A stretch of 64,000 bases of DNA from Paenibacillus_S sp043945595 (GCF_043945595.1 NZ_JBIFNP010000001.1:4402001-4466000); one strand, 5' to 3'; shown: positions 37,613-47,048, numbered from the stretch's first letter. Made by a program: numbers and translations. The notes: generated by a model not told the origin, from the letters alone.

Positions 37613-39132
37613 TTAAGAGAGCTTTTTCAAACGAATCACGTTCCAGGACAGCTTCGGCAGCAGCGCTTGTACAAGACCGTCGCGGATTTCGGCATTTCCG
37701 CGGTTATGCGGTACGACGCGGTCCGGCTGCCGCTCGGTGTTGGCCGCCTTCACATCCTCATTTTCCAGTACCAGATGCTCAATAACCTTATAGCCCGCAA
37801 AGCCCCTCACGTCGCAGTCCAGCTGAAGCGGACCTGTCGTGTCCTTGTTGACAGCAAAGACGGTCAGCTCCTCCTGCTCCTCGTTATATACCGCGATCGA
37901 TTCGAGATAAGGCACGTCGGTGAAATCCTTGCTATCGTACTTCGGCGAAGAAATGATCGGGTTGAGCGCCACCCCTCTGCCATAAACGGAGGTGTGCATA
38001 TAAGGGTAGAAAATGCTCTGGCGCCACGCGCCGCCGCCGTTGCTTGTCATGATCGGAGCGATGACGTTGACGAGCTGCGCCATGCAGGCGATCTTCACCC
38101 TGGTCCGAATGCCGGAGCAGCGTAATCAGCATGCTGCCGACCAGCAGCGCATCCTCGAACGTATACACATCCTCGAGCTGCGGCGGCGCAATGGTTCACG
38201 ACTCCAGCTTGCGGTCCGCCTCGTTGGAATGATACCAAACGTTCCATTCATCGAACGACAGGTACATCGTTTTCTTCGAGCGCTTCTTCGCTTTAATATA
38301 ATCGCAAATTGCCGTGACCTCGCGAATAAAAGCATCCATATCGAGCGATCTCGCCAAAAAGTTCTCGATATTGTTATCCCGGTTCCCGTAATACGTGTGC
38401 AGCGACAAGTATTCCACATGATTGTATGTATGATCCAGCACCGTCGCTTCCCATTCCGCATACGTAGCCATGCCGCGGTTCGAGCTTCCGCAGGCGACCA
38501 GCTCAATGGAAGGATCGACCCACTTCATGACCTTCGCCGCTTCCTGGGCGATGCGGCCGTATTCATCCGCCGTTTTATGGCCGATTTGCCAAGGGCCGTC
38601 CATCTCGTTGCCGAGGCACCAAGTTTTGATATTGTGAGGTTCCTTATAGCCGTGCGATATGCGAAGATCGCTCCAATAAGAGCCGGACGCATGATTGCAG
38701 TATTCGACGAGATCGCGGGCCGCATCGATGCCGCGCGTGCCGAGGTTGATCGCCATATTGACTTCGCTGTTCACCCGTTTGGCCCACTGCATGAATTCAT
38801 TGGTTCCGATGTGATTGGGCTCGGTCGTGCGCCAAGCCAGCTCAAGCCGCCGCGGCCTGGACTCGACCTGGTCCGACGCCGTCCTCCCAATTGTAACCGG
38901 ATACGAAGTTGCCCCCCGGATAACGGATAATCGGCACGCCGATTTCATTGATCAGATCGATTACATCCTGACGAAACCCCTGCTCATCGGCCGAAGGATG
39001 CTCCGGCTCGTAAATGCCGCCGTACACCGCCCGTCCCAAATGCTCCACAAAAGAACCGTAAATGCGCCGGTTCACCTCGCCGACGCTAAAATCCTTCTCA
39101 AGCACCATCTTCGCTTTCTTCATTTCCGTCAC
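37613..39132 (-). pseudogene. Alpha-N-arabinofuranosidase, GH51, with two frameshifts and one stop codon
   Basis: Cytosolic GH51 enzyme of about 504 aa when repaired, releasing L-arabinose from arabinan or arabinoxylan fragments. Segments: IYGSFVEHLGRAVYGGIYEP, RYPGGNFVSGYNWEDGVGP, the acid/base region WCLGNEMDGPWQ, and the nucleophile region YLSFDEWNVWY. Disruptions: a frameshift near 38871, an in-frame TGA at 38196-38198 where the family has Trp (ES-W-TIAPPQLED), and a frameshift near 38104 (HSDRVKIACMAQLVNV). GTG 39132 follows AGGAG. The combination of three lesions makes this the best candidate here for a real pseudogene, though read error remains possible. It is divergent from its presumed regulator. 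Confidence 0.88.
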
Positions 39133-39153
39133 GGCTGGTCTCCTCTTTTCATT

Positions 39154-39177
39154 TTATTTTAGATTTTACTAAAATAA
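39154..39177. promoter_or_regulatory. Operator-like palindrome A for the ArsR-like regulator
   Basis: TTATTTTAG (39154-39162) and CTAAAATAA (39169-39177) form a perfect inverted repeat with a 6-bp spacer, just upstream of the GH51 ribosome site. The same half-site recurs in palindrome B at 39297-39320. Confidence 0.6.
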
Positions 39178-39240
39178 TTTAAACTTTTATTATTGCCAAC
39201 CTTATTTTAAAAGATGGCCACTTCTGCTGTCAATCCTAAA

Positions 39241-39254
39241 TTAATCCGCTTTCA
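39241..39254. promoter_or_regulatory. cre-like site between the arabinofuranosidase and regulator genes
   Basis: TTAATCCGCTTTCA agrees with the CcpA consensus at 12 of 14 positions and lies in the shared divergent promoter region. Confidence 0.35.
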
Positions 39255-39296
39255 TTCACTTTATCGCTGAAGGGTTCGCTTTTATTTTCAAGTATT

Positions 39297-39320
39297 TTAT
39301 TTTATAATTATTTAAAATAA
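39297..39320. promoter_or_regulatory. Operator-like palindrome B for the ArsR-like regulator
   Basis: TTATTTTA (39297-39304) and TAAAATAA (39313-39320) form a perfect inverted repeat with an 8-bp spacer, 25 bp before the regulator start. It shares the half-site of palindrome A. Confidence 0.6.
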
Positions 39321-39345
39321 ATTAAAACAAGGAGTCTCTCCCTTT

Positions 39346-40254
39346 ATGGTATATATCAAAGATTTGAAATCAGGCCTGAGTTTGTTCAAGGCGCTTAGTT
39401 CCGACATCCGGCTGCAAATGATCGAATTGCTGGCAGAGCACGGACATCTGAACCTGAATGACCTTGCCCAGAAGATGAGCTTGACCAACGGCGCCATCAC
39501 GATGCACGTGAAAAAGCTGGAGGAAAGCGGGCTTATCGAAATTCAAACGGCGGTAGGCAAGCACGGCATTCAAAAAATATGCTACCTGAACGAGGAGAAG
39601 CTGATCGTCGATTTAAAAAACGCAGATAAAGGAAATAATGTGTACGAGGTCGACATTCAAGTCGGCCATTACAGCGCTTATGAGGTCAAGCCGACATGCG
39701 GAATGGCGACCCGGGATAAAATTATCGGAGAGTTTGACGACCCGAGATATTTTGCCGATCCCGAGCATATCCACGCAGACATTGTGTGGCTGACGGAGGG
39801 CTTTTTTGAATACCGGATTCCGAACTATTTGAAATCGAATCAGCAGTTTGAGGAGCTTCAGTTCATTATGGAGATCGGCTCGGAGGCGCCGGGCTACTGC
39901 AATAATTGGCCATCGGACATTTATTTCTGCATCAACGACCAGGAGCTGGGCTTCTGGACGAGCCCCGGCGATTTCGGCGGCGTGAGAGGCACCTTCAATC
40001 CGGACTGGTGGCCTATGAGCTTGAACCAATACGGCCTGCTCAAAATGATCCGGATCAACAAGGAAGGAAGCTTTATTGACGGGACCAAGGTTTCTTCCGT
40101 AACGCTGGACAGCATCGGTCTCGACTACAAGAGCGACATCAAGCTGAAGATCGGCGTCCCCGCCCATGCCAAGAACACCCACGGACTTACGTTATTCGGA
40201 AAACATTTTGGCAACTATAACCAAAATTTAACGGCGCGTGTGCTATACTTTTAA
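39346..40254 (+). CDS. ArsR-like winged-helix regulator with large C-terminal sensor domain
   Basis: Protein of 302 aa. Residues 10-85 are an ArsR-type winged helix (LFKALSSDIRLQMIELLAEHG, then LAQKMSLTNGAITMHVKKLEESGLIE). The remaining 210 residues form a beta-rich domain rich in Trp, Tyr and Asp (NWPSDIYFCINDQELGFWTS; GTFNPDWWPMS), which suggests carbohydrate binding. No metal-binding Cys pairs of classical ArsR proteins are seen. AAGGAG lies 12 bases before ATG 39346. It is divergent from the GH51 gene, with two matching palindromes between, so it is probably a sugar-responsive repressor of arabinoside use. Confidence 0.85.
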   Translation: MVYIKDLKSGLSLFKALSSDIRLQMIELLAEHGHLNLNDLAQKMSLTNGAITMHVKKLEESGLIEIQTAVGKHGIQKICYLNEEKLIVDLKNADKGNNVYEVDIQVGHYSAYEVKPTCGMATRDKIIGEFDDPRYFADPEHIHADIVWLTEGFFEYRIPNYLKSNQQFEELQFIMEIGSEAPGYCNNWPSDIYFCINDQELGFWTSPGDFGGVRGTFNPDWWPMSLNQYGLLKMIRINKEGSFIDGTKVSSVTLDSIGLDYKSDIKLKIGVPAHAKNTHGLTLFGKHFGNYNQNLTARVLYF

Positions 40255-40466
40255 CAATGACCATGCTGTGACGGCATCCTGTTTCATAACCTAATCTTTG
40301 GGGTAATGACCCTGGTCATTCTCTTACATTCTTAAAATCTAGTAAATCATGGATATTTCGAGCGAAAAAATAGATTATGTAGTAAAATTGTAAAACTATT
40401 TTAATGTTATTTTAATAATCGTAATATATCCTATTTACATATCCAATATTAGGTTGGTGATTGATT

Positions 40467-40694
40467 ATGAAACTATTTATTACTGTTCACAACAAAAAAG
40501 TTCCCGTTTACACCGATGAAAAGACGAATAAGAAATTTAACTTACTGAAGACCGCCCTCGAATCCAAGCTCGTGAAAGGAAGAAAGGCCGTCAAAAAATG
40601 CCTCGATTCCTTGATCAGCATTGAAATCGTCGGCTGCGAAGCGATTCTGCATTCGTTGAACGAACGGGACACGCTCGCTTTGTCGCTTTACTAA
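40467..40694 (+). CDS. Small hypothetical protein
   Basis: Lysine-rich protein of 75 aa beginning MKLFITVHNKKVPVYTDE, with no membrane segment or known motif. ATG 40467 was chosen over TTG 40461; a loose AGGTTGGTG ribosome site precedes it. It has its own terminator. The AT-rich upstream region (40380-40440) contains TTATTTTA at 40407-40414, matching the half-site of the ArsR-like palindromes. I do not recognise the family. Confidence 0.6.
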   Translation: MKLFITVHNKKVPVYTDEKTNKKFNLLKTALESKLVKGRKAVKKCLDSLISIEIVGCEAILHSLNERDTLALSLY

Positions 40695-40725
40695 CATCAC
40701 GCTCAAACGAACGACACCTAATAAA

Positions 40726-40770
40726 ACAAATCCAGCCTCTTCCTTCGCGGAGAAACTGGATTTGTTTTTT
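40726..40770 (+). terminator. Terminator of the small hypothetical gene
   Basis: A perfect 10-bp stem (40726-40735 with 40756-40765) is followed by TTTTTT. Confidence 0.85.
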
Positions 40771-40810
40771 GCTGTTTCCAGCGGAGAACGGGCGCTTAAC
40801 GGCTGAAATC

Positions 40811-41329
40811 TTATTTGCTGAAATAACGCTCCTTCAATACAGCCAGATGATGCAGCTCATGGCCGAAGATCACGCAGGCCAAAGCAAGGGGGGTCATCGG
40901 TCCGCCGCTTACCGTCCCTTTTCTCTGCCTTGCTTCACCGCCAAGACCGGCCAGCAGCGACAGCGTAGACTTTCTGACAACGTGCAGCTCGTGCAGCAGC
41001 GCCTCTTCCGTCAAGTCGTCGAACGGCGCTCCCGGCACATAAATATCCTGGTCGAAGCCCGGCAGCGGGGCCGTTTCGCCGCGCGCAATGCACAGCAGCC
41101 GGTAGGCCATGATCCGCTCGGTATCCGCGATATGGCCGACAACCTGTTTGACGGACCATTTGCCCGGCGCATAGCGGTAGGCCCACTGCTCTGCCGGCAG
41201 CGCCCGCAGCAGCGATACAGCTTCCTCGTGCTGCTGGTTTAGCAAGGTATGCAGGGTCCCCTGCGGCACCTTCTGAATATACGTTTCATAGTACGGGTTA
41301 TAATCTCCCTGCTGCGGTCTTTCCTGCAT
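40811..41329 (-). CDS. DinB family protein (DinB_2)
   Basis: Four-helix-bundle protein of 172 aa with the DinB_2 pattern: YAPGKWSVKQVVGHIADTE (metal-ligand His near residue 66) and the C-terminal FGHELHHLAVLKERY with two further His ligands. It is related to putative thiol-dependent transferases; function unproven. It is a different subfamily from the DinB protein at 22568-23071. It stands alone, divergent from the HrpB helicase gene. Confidence 0.88.
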   Translation of the reverse strand: MQERPQQGDYNPYYETYIQKVPQGTLHTLLNQQHEEAVSLLRALPAEQWAYRYAPGKWSVKQVVGHIADTERIMAYRLLCIARGETAPLPGFDQDIYVPGAPFDDLTEEALLHELHVVRKSTLSLLAGLGGEARQRKGTVSGGPMTPLALACVIFGHELHHLAVLKERYFSK

Positions 41330-41496
41330 CGAAATCGTCTCCCTTCACCTGATCGGATACTTGACCAATTCGACGGCGCACCGGCCGCAATCCTTCCATT
41401 CCTGCTAGATTCGGCAGGGCTGACAAGGTACAATAAGGCCAATGAACGCGAGCGTGTCATTCAAAAAAAAGCCGCTGATGGAGTGAGATACAACTT

Positions 41497-44037
41497 ATGA
41501 CCGAATTACCGATTGATGCCGCTCTGCCGGAGCTGACCGCGTCGCTCCGCTCCCGGACCGGCGCCGTGCTTGTAGCGCCGCCCGGCGCCGGCAAAACAAC
41601 CCGCGTGCCGCTGGCCCTGCTGCACGAGCCTTGGCTCGCCGGCCGCAAAATACTGATGCTGGAGCCCCGCCGTTTGGCTGCGCGCTCCGCCGCCCGGTTT
41701 ATGGCGGCTTCCTTGGGAGAACAGGTAGGCCAGACGGTCGGCTACCGGGTCAAGCTCGATACCCGGCCAGCCCTTCCACACGGATCGAAGTCATCACGGA
41801 GGGCGTGCTGACCCGCCTGCTGCAGGACGATCCGGCGCTGGAGGAGGTCGGACTCGTCATCTTCGACGAATTCCATGAGCGCAGCCTGCATGCCGATGTG
41901 GGACTGGCCTTGTGCCTGCAGTCCCAATCGCTGCTGCGCGAGGATCTGCGGCTGCTCGTCATGTCCGCGACACTTGAAGCCGAGCCTGTCGCGGCGCTGC
42001 TGGGCGATGCCCCCGTTGTCCGCAGTGAAGGGCGCAGCTTCCCTGTGCAGACCGTCTACCTCGACCGCCCCGCCGAAGGCCGGGTGGAGCCGCACGCCGT
42101 TCGCTGCATCCAACAGGCGCTGGCAAGCGAGCCGGGAGACCTGCTCGTCTTCCTGCCCGGCGAAGGAGAGATCCGCCGCCTCCAGGCAAGGCTGCAAGAG
42201 CTTCGCCTTGGCGCAGGCATCCTCATAGCGCCGCTGTACGGCAATCTGCCGCAGGAGGCGCAGGATCAAGCCATCGCGCCCAGTGTGCCGGGCGTCCGCA
42301 AAATCGTCCTGGCCACCTCGATTGCCGAATCGAGCTTGACCGTTGAAGGCATCCGCATCGTGATCGACTGCGGTCTGATGCGGGTGCCCCGCTTCTCTCC
42401 GCGGACGGGCATGACCTCGCTGACGACGGTCCAAGTCTCCCGTGCGTCGGCGGATCAGCGCCGGGGCCGTGCGGGACGGCTCTCTCCCGGCGTATGCTAC
42501 CGCCTCTGGACCGAGGCGGAAGACCGCCGCCTGGCGGCCGAAACGACGCCGGAGATGCTCGAGGCCGACCTGGCTCCGCTCGCGCTTGAGCTGGCGGCCT
42601 GGGGCACGGCGGACCCGTCCGAGCTGCTCTGGCTCGACCCGCCGCCCGCCGCGGCGTATGCGCAGGCGCGCGAGCTGCTCCGCCAGCTGGGCGCGCTCGG
42701 CCAGGACGGCGCCATGACGCCGCACGGCAAGCGCATGGCGGAGCTCGGACTGCATCCCCGGCTCGCCCACATGATTCTGCAGGCGGAGCCCATCGGGCTG
42801 GGCGGGCTCGCCTGCGAGCTGGCCGCGCTGCTGAACGAGCGCGATATTCTGCGAAGCGGGCCGATGCAGCCGGCCAACGCCGATCTGCGGCTGCGGCTGG
42901 AGGCGCTCCAGCGCGTCGGGCGGGCGGCCGGCGGCGCTGGCAATGCGACAGCGAAAGGCGAAGCGGTCTACGACGGGTTCGCCGTCGACACCGCCGCCTG
43001 CCGGCGCATTCTCGCGGAAGCGGCTCAGTGGAAGCGCGCGCTGCGGCTGCCCAAGGAGGAGCCGCGGGACGCCGATGCCTGCGGCAGGCTGCTGGCTTTC
43101 GCTTACCCCGACCGCATCGGGCAGCTGCGGACGACGGGCCGCTTCTTGCTGCGAAGCGGCCGCGGCGCCGCATTCAGCGAGCTGCAGCCGCTGTCGTCCT
43201 CGGCCTATCTGGTCGCGGCCGCGCTAGACGATCAGGGCCAGGACAGCCGGATTCACCTGGCCGCGCCGCTTACGCTGCAGGAGCTGGAAGCCTGCAGCGG
43301 CAGCCAGATCACGGAGGAGACCGTGATCGAGTGGGACCGGCAGGCGCAGGCGGTGCGCGCCCGCAAACGAAGGCGCCTCGGCGCGCTGACGCTGCAGGAG
43401 CTGCCGGTCGCGCAGCCCGATCCGGACGCTGCGCTGGCCGCTCTGCTGCAAGGCATCCGGACAGAGGGCCTGTCTATCCTCCCTTGGTCCAAGGCTTCGC
43501 GGCAGCTGCAGCTGCGCATGCGCTTCATGCATTATGCCGGACCCGGCGAATTGGCCGGACGCGGAGGAAGAAGCGCTGCTTCGGGAGCTGGAGACATGGC
43601 TTGCCCCGCATCTGTATGGAATGAAGAGCCGCAACGACTTGGGCCGCCTGAATCTTCACGATATTCTTGAAGGGGCCTTGACGTGGGAGCAGCGCCGGGA
43701 GCTGGATGCTTACGCGCCGACTCACCTGACTGTGCCGAGCGGCTCCCGCATCGCGATCGATTACAGCGATCCGACTCAGCCGCTGCTGTCCGTGAGGCTT
43801 CAGGAAATGTTCGGGCTGCTCGATACGCCGCGGATCGGACGCGGCAGGATGCCGCTCACGCTGCATCTGCTCTCTCCCGCCCAGCGGCCGGTTCAGGTCA
43901 CCCAGGATTTGGCCAGCTTTTGGTCCGTCACCTACTTTGACATCAAAAAAGACCTGAAAGGCCGATATCCCAAGCATTATTGGCCGGACGACCCATTAGC
44001 TGCGCCGCCGACCCGCCGGGTCCGGCCCAACAGCTGA
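41497..44037 (+). pseudogene. hrpB: ATP-dependent helicase HrpB, with two frameshifts
   Basis: DEAH-box RNA helicase-like protein of about 846 aa when repaired, full length for HrpB. Visible motifs: Walker A APPGAGKTTRVP, LEPRRLAARSAARFMA (Ia), DEFHERSL (Walker B), VMSATLE (III), LATSIAESSLT (V) and QRRGRAGRLSPG (VI). The HrpB-specific C-terminal domain ends in DIKKDLKGRYPKHYWPDDPL. Frame breaks lie near 41768 (one C short in CGGCCAGCCC) and near 43537-43550. The gene is distinctly GC-rich compared with its neighbours. The biological role of HrpB is uncertain. Confidence 0.9.
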
Positions 44038-44125
44038 CGGCCAGCTTGGAGCATCAGTATCGTCTTACGCTTGCGGATATCGAATATGGGATATCGGGCT
44101 TCAAACGGGCCTTCCTTACACATAA

Positions 44126-44236
44126 AACCGCCGGACTCCATTCGTCAAATGGATGAACTGCACCTCAACCGTTAGCTGGTGTCTAACTATTGGAGTGCAA
44201 TTCAATTCATTGAATGGAACCCGGCGGTTCTTTTTT
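44126..44236. terminator. Long hairpin terminator carrying an inserted palindromic unit
   Basis: Outer 18-base arms (44126-44143 with 44212-44229, 16 pairs) are followed by a T-run and separate the convergent hrpB and mannonate dehydratase genes. The loop holds a second palindrome (AACTGCAC 44156-44163 with 44195-44202; GTTAG/CTAAC inside) that resembles the terminator stem at 6663-6708. Confidence 0.75.
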
Positions 44237-45194
44237 ATCGGTAAGCTGCCTCCATCAAGCCCTTGATATAGCCGACCCCGTACAGCCTGCCCAGCGTTTC
44301 GTAGCCTGGGTGTTCGTTGCTCTCCCCGTCCATCGTCGGAACATGATCGGGACGCGCCGGGCCGTTGAAGCCGCATTCGGCATACGTTTTCATCGCCGCA
44401 TACATATCCGTCTTGCCGTCGTCATGGAACGTTTCCTCGAATTTCTCCGCCGTACCGCGCACGTCTCGGAAATGAACGAAGAACAGCTTGTTCTGCTTCG
44501 CAAACCGGCGGATCACAGCCGGAATATCGTCGCCTGCGGTCGCCAGCGTTCCCTGGCAAAGGGTAATGCCGCTGTACTCGCTCGGCACCAGATCGATCGC
44601 CCGCTGGAGAGCGTCCGCGCTCGTCAAAATGCGGGAAACGCCGCGGATCGGGGAAATCGGCGGGTCGTCAGGATGAAGCGCCAGCTTCACCTTGGCCTCC
44701 TCCGCAACAGGCACAATCGCTTTCAGGTAATAGGCCAGGTTTTCCCACAGCTGCTCCTCGCTGATCGGGGCGTTTTCCGTAAACGGAGCTTCCTTCATCA
44801 GAGAATGGTCATAGCTTGAGACGATTGCGCCTCCGCGCGTCGGCGTCGTCGTTGAAGTGCGGAACCAATTGAATTCGGCCATGAAATCGTAGCACCAAAC
44901 CGGAATCCCCACCTTCCCCATGTTGCGGATCAGCTCTTGAATCACGGCGATTTCTTCGTCTCTGCCGGGCAGCCCCAACTTAATCTTATTGGCCGGCGGA
45001 CGGGATTCGATAACCTCCACCTGAATGCCGTAGTTTTCGAAGCGCTGCTTCATATGCAGCAGGTTCATGAAATCCCACGGCTTATACCCGTTCTCTTCCC
45101 TCGGCAGTCCGGCCACGGCGTAATCGACGCCCATCTGCTTGGACAACGTCCATAATCTCGATTTGTGCGTTCCCAGCATCTCCGCTAATTTCAT
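44235..45194 (-). CDS. uxuA: Mannonate dehydratase
   Basis: TIM-barrel enzyme of 319 aa that dehydrates D-mannonate to 2-keto-3-deoxygluconate in glucuronate catabolism. Family segments: GITLCQGTLATAGDD, then FFVHFRDVRGTAEKFEE with metal-binding residues, FHDDGKTDM, and RPDHVPTMDGE. It is slightly shorter than many UxuA proteins (about 350 aa); its N-terminus MKLAEMLGTHKSR is atypical, and some homologues belong to a mannonate-dehydratase-like group. It could consume uronates freed by the GH105 and GH88 hydrolases encoded in this window. Confidence 0.88.
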   Translation of the reverse strand: MKLAEMLGTHKSRLWTLSKQMGVDYAVAGLPREENGYKPWDFMNLLHMKQRFENYGIQVEVIESRPPANKIKLGLPGRDEEIAVIQELIRNMGKVGIPVWCYDFMAEFNWFRTSTTTPTRGGAIVSSYDHSLMKEAPFTENAPISEEQLWENLAYYLKAIVPVAEEAKVKLALHPDDPPISPIRGVSRILTSADALQRAIDLVPSEYSGITLCQGTLATAGDDIPAVIRRFAKQNKLFFVHFRDVRGTAEKFEETFHDDGKTDMYAAMKTYAECGFNGPARPDHVPTMDGESNEHPGYETLGRLYGVGYIKGLMEAAYR

Positions 45195-45535
45195 CTTCTC
45201 CGCCCTCCCATGCCCGTGATAGCCTCAGGCTGTCCCTCTTCATAGGCCCCAGCCTGCAACCGCTACACTTCCGGCTCCATCGTTATCCTGCTTTATGTAT
45301 AATGTATCGGGGCGGAGCCCTGCCTGCCTACGCGACAAACTTATGATTTTGTTTGTTTTCTTAGACGGCTTGCGGGTGCAAGATTTGTCGTCCTTGCACG
45401 GCTTCTCTTCCATTCTTCGGATCGGATGCGCCGGAAGGCTGCGGCACTGCAAATCGCATAAGCTCAGCGATCATGACCATCGCAAAAACCTGTACCGCCC
45501 GATAGGGAACGATACAGGAGAGCATATGGAGCGTT
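45195..45535. other. Intergenic region upstream of uxuA
   Basis: Holds the uxuA promoter region. The notable points are a palindrome around 45292-45306 (ATGTATAATGTAT) and an inverted repeat ACAAAC/GTTTGT at 45335-45340 and 45351-45356, which may be operators. No gene is convincing. Confidence 0.4.
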
Positions 45536-46936
45536 TCAGATCCAATCAATGACAGGGGCGGCCGGCGCAGCTGTGCGGCTGTACAGCCATTCCCGTGCCA
45601 TAGCGGCCAGCCGTTCTATGCCAAGAGCGATCTTCTCCTCATCGGTCCTGATCACGCTGATCCGGACCGCATTATCTTTGGGCGTCCCTCTCAAGTAACA
45701 AGGGTCCGTAGGCATGACCAAAATATGCTTCAGCTTTAACGCGGCGGCAAATTCCTTGGCCGGGATGGCATCCGGCAGCAGCAGCCTTGCGAAGATGCCT
45801 CCATCGGGCACGCTTGCGCGCATACCCTGAAGCGCTTCATCCTGATGGATATAGCGCTCGCATGCTTTGCGCAGCGCATCCATGCGGCTGCGATATCTTT
45901 GCCGCATCTGCTCCGCATGCCTATCGAACATCCCGCAGCTGATATACATTTCAAGCGCGCCTTGGGAGAGCGCGGCCGTACTGGAATCGCAGGAGGCTTT
46001 GAACAAGCGGAACGTTTCCAGCAGCGTCTTGGGCACAACGGCCACGGCCAGCCTGAGTCCCGGCAGCATGACTTTGGAGAAGCTTTTCAAATACACCGTA
46101 CGGCCTGAACGGTCTTCAGTATAGATCGGGTCTTCCTTCCGGTTTAAAGCCAAATCCCCTACATAATCGTCCTCTACGATGTAAACGTCGTATTTTTCGG
46201 CAAGTCTCGCAATCTCCCGCTTCTGCTCCTGCCGGTAGCTCGTACCCAGAGGATTGTGAAGCCGGGGCACGGTATAAAAAAACTTGATCGGGTTGCCGCG
46301 AAAATGACGCTCCAGCTCGTCCAGATCGATGCCCTCCTCCGACCGGGCGATGCCGATGGCAGTCGCACCGAGCAGGTCGATCGAACGCAGCATCCCGAAG
46401 TAGGCGGGCTGTTCTGCCAAAATAACCGATTTGCCGTTCGGAAACGGCATCGCTGTCAGCAGGTGCAGCGCCTGCTGGGAACCCGACACCACACAAATCC
46501 GTTCCGGCTCCGCAAATACTTGATCGCATGCGAGATGTCTTGCCAGCTCTTTGCGCAGGGAAGGAAAGCCCTGCGGATCGGAGTAGGCAAACAGCTGATC
46601 CCGATACAGCTCGATGGCCCGGTTCAGACAGTGCTGAAAATCACCGTACGGCATCACCTCGGGGTCCGGTGCGGCGGAAGAGAAATCGATCCATGCTAAT
46701 GGCGAAGGAACCTCGGTGACGGCAGACCGGACAACGGCATAATAGCCGCTTTTGGGAACCGAATAAATCCAATGCGCCTCCTCCAGATCACGATAGGCAT
46801 GAATTGCCGTGTTCATGCTGCATGAAAACTGCTTGGACAGCTCCCGGATAGAGGGCAGTTTTTCTCCTGGCTTGATGCTGCCTTCAACCAGCTGTTTTTT
46901 GATCTGCTCCATCACAAATTGATATTTATTCTCCAA
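45536..46936 (-). CDS. MocR-type regulator (GntR HTH fused to aminotransferase-like domain)
   Basis: Chimeric regulator of 466 aa. Residues 1-75 are a GntR winged helix (GEKLPSIRELSKQFSCSMNT). Residues about 100-460 are a fold-type-I aminotransferase domain with the PLP lysine in YLKSFSKVMLPGLRL, plus VEDDYVGDL and the C-terminal VRISVIR arginine. The start codon is TTG, behind AGGGGG. Such proteins bind PLP and an amino compound to control adjacent genes. It is divergent from a GNAT acetyltransferase, with repeated TGTATCC sites between, so that gene is the probable target. Confidence 0.92.
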   Translation of the reverse strand: MENKYQFVMEQIKKQLVEGSIKPGEKLPSIRELSKQFSCSMNTAIHAYRDLEEAHWIYSVPKSGYYAVVRSAVTEVPSPLAWIDFSSAAPDPEVMPYGDFQHCLNRAIELYRDQLFAYSDPQGFPSLRKELARHLACDQVFAEPERICVVSGSQQALHLLTAMPFPNGKSVILAEQPAYFGMLRSIDLLGATAIGIARSEEGIDLDELERHFRGNPIKFFYTVPRLHNPLGTSYRQEQKREIARLAEKYDVYIVEDDYVGDLALNRKEDPIYTEDRSGRTVYLKSFSKVMLPGLRLAVAVVPKTLLETFRLFKASCDSSTAALSQGALEMYISCGMFDRHAEQMRQRYRSRMDALRKACERYIHQDEALQGMRASVPDGGIFARLLLPDAIPAKEFAAALKLKHILVMPTDPCYLRGTPKDNAVRISVIRTDEEKIALGIERLAAMAREWLYSRTAAPAAPVIDWI

Positions 46937-46957
46937 TCGTCATCCCCCTCTCTGTAT

Positions 46958-47004
46958 GGATACAGATGGGATAATTTTAACTGTATCCCTTTATTTGTAT
47001 CCAT
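46958..47004. promoter_or_regulatory. Repeated MocR-type binding sites in the divergent promoter
   Basis: GGATACAG (46958-46965) and CTGTATCC (46981-46988) form a perfect inverted repeat, and a third copy TGTATCCAT (46996-47004) follows as a direct repeat just before a possible -10 TATACT (47005-47010). Such mixed direct and inverted repeats are typical for MocR regulators. Confidence 0.65.
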
Positions 47005-47048
47005 TATACTCATTACAAAAGAAATCCAAAAGCACAGGAGGATAACAG

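Noticed and set aside
38196..38198. TGA as a recoded Trp or selenocysteine codon
   Set aside because: No selenocysteine element is apparent, other genes use TGA as a normal stop (for example 62412-62414), and the same gene has two indels.
45292..45356. Riboswitch or attenuator upstream of uxuA
   Set aside because: Only two short palindromes are present, without a conserved RNA pattern or terminator; kept as possible operators in the intergenic entry.
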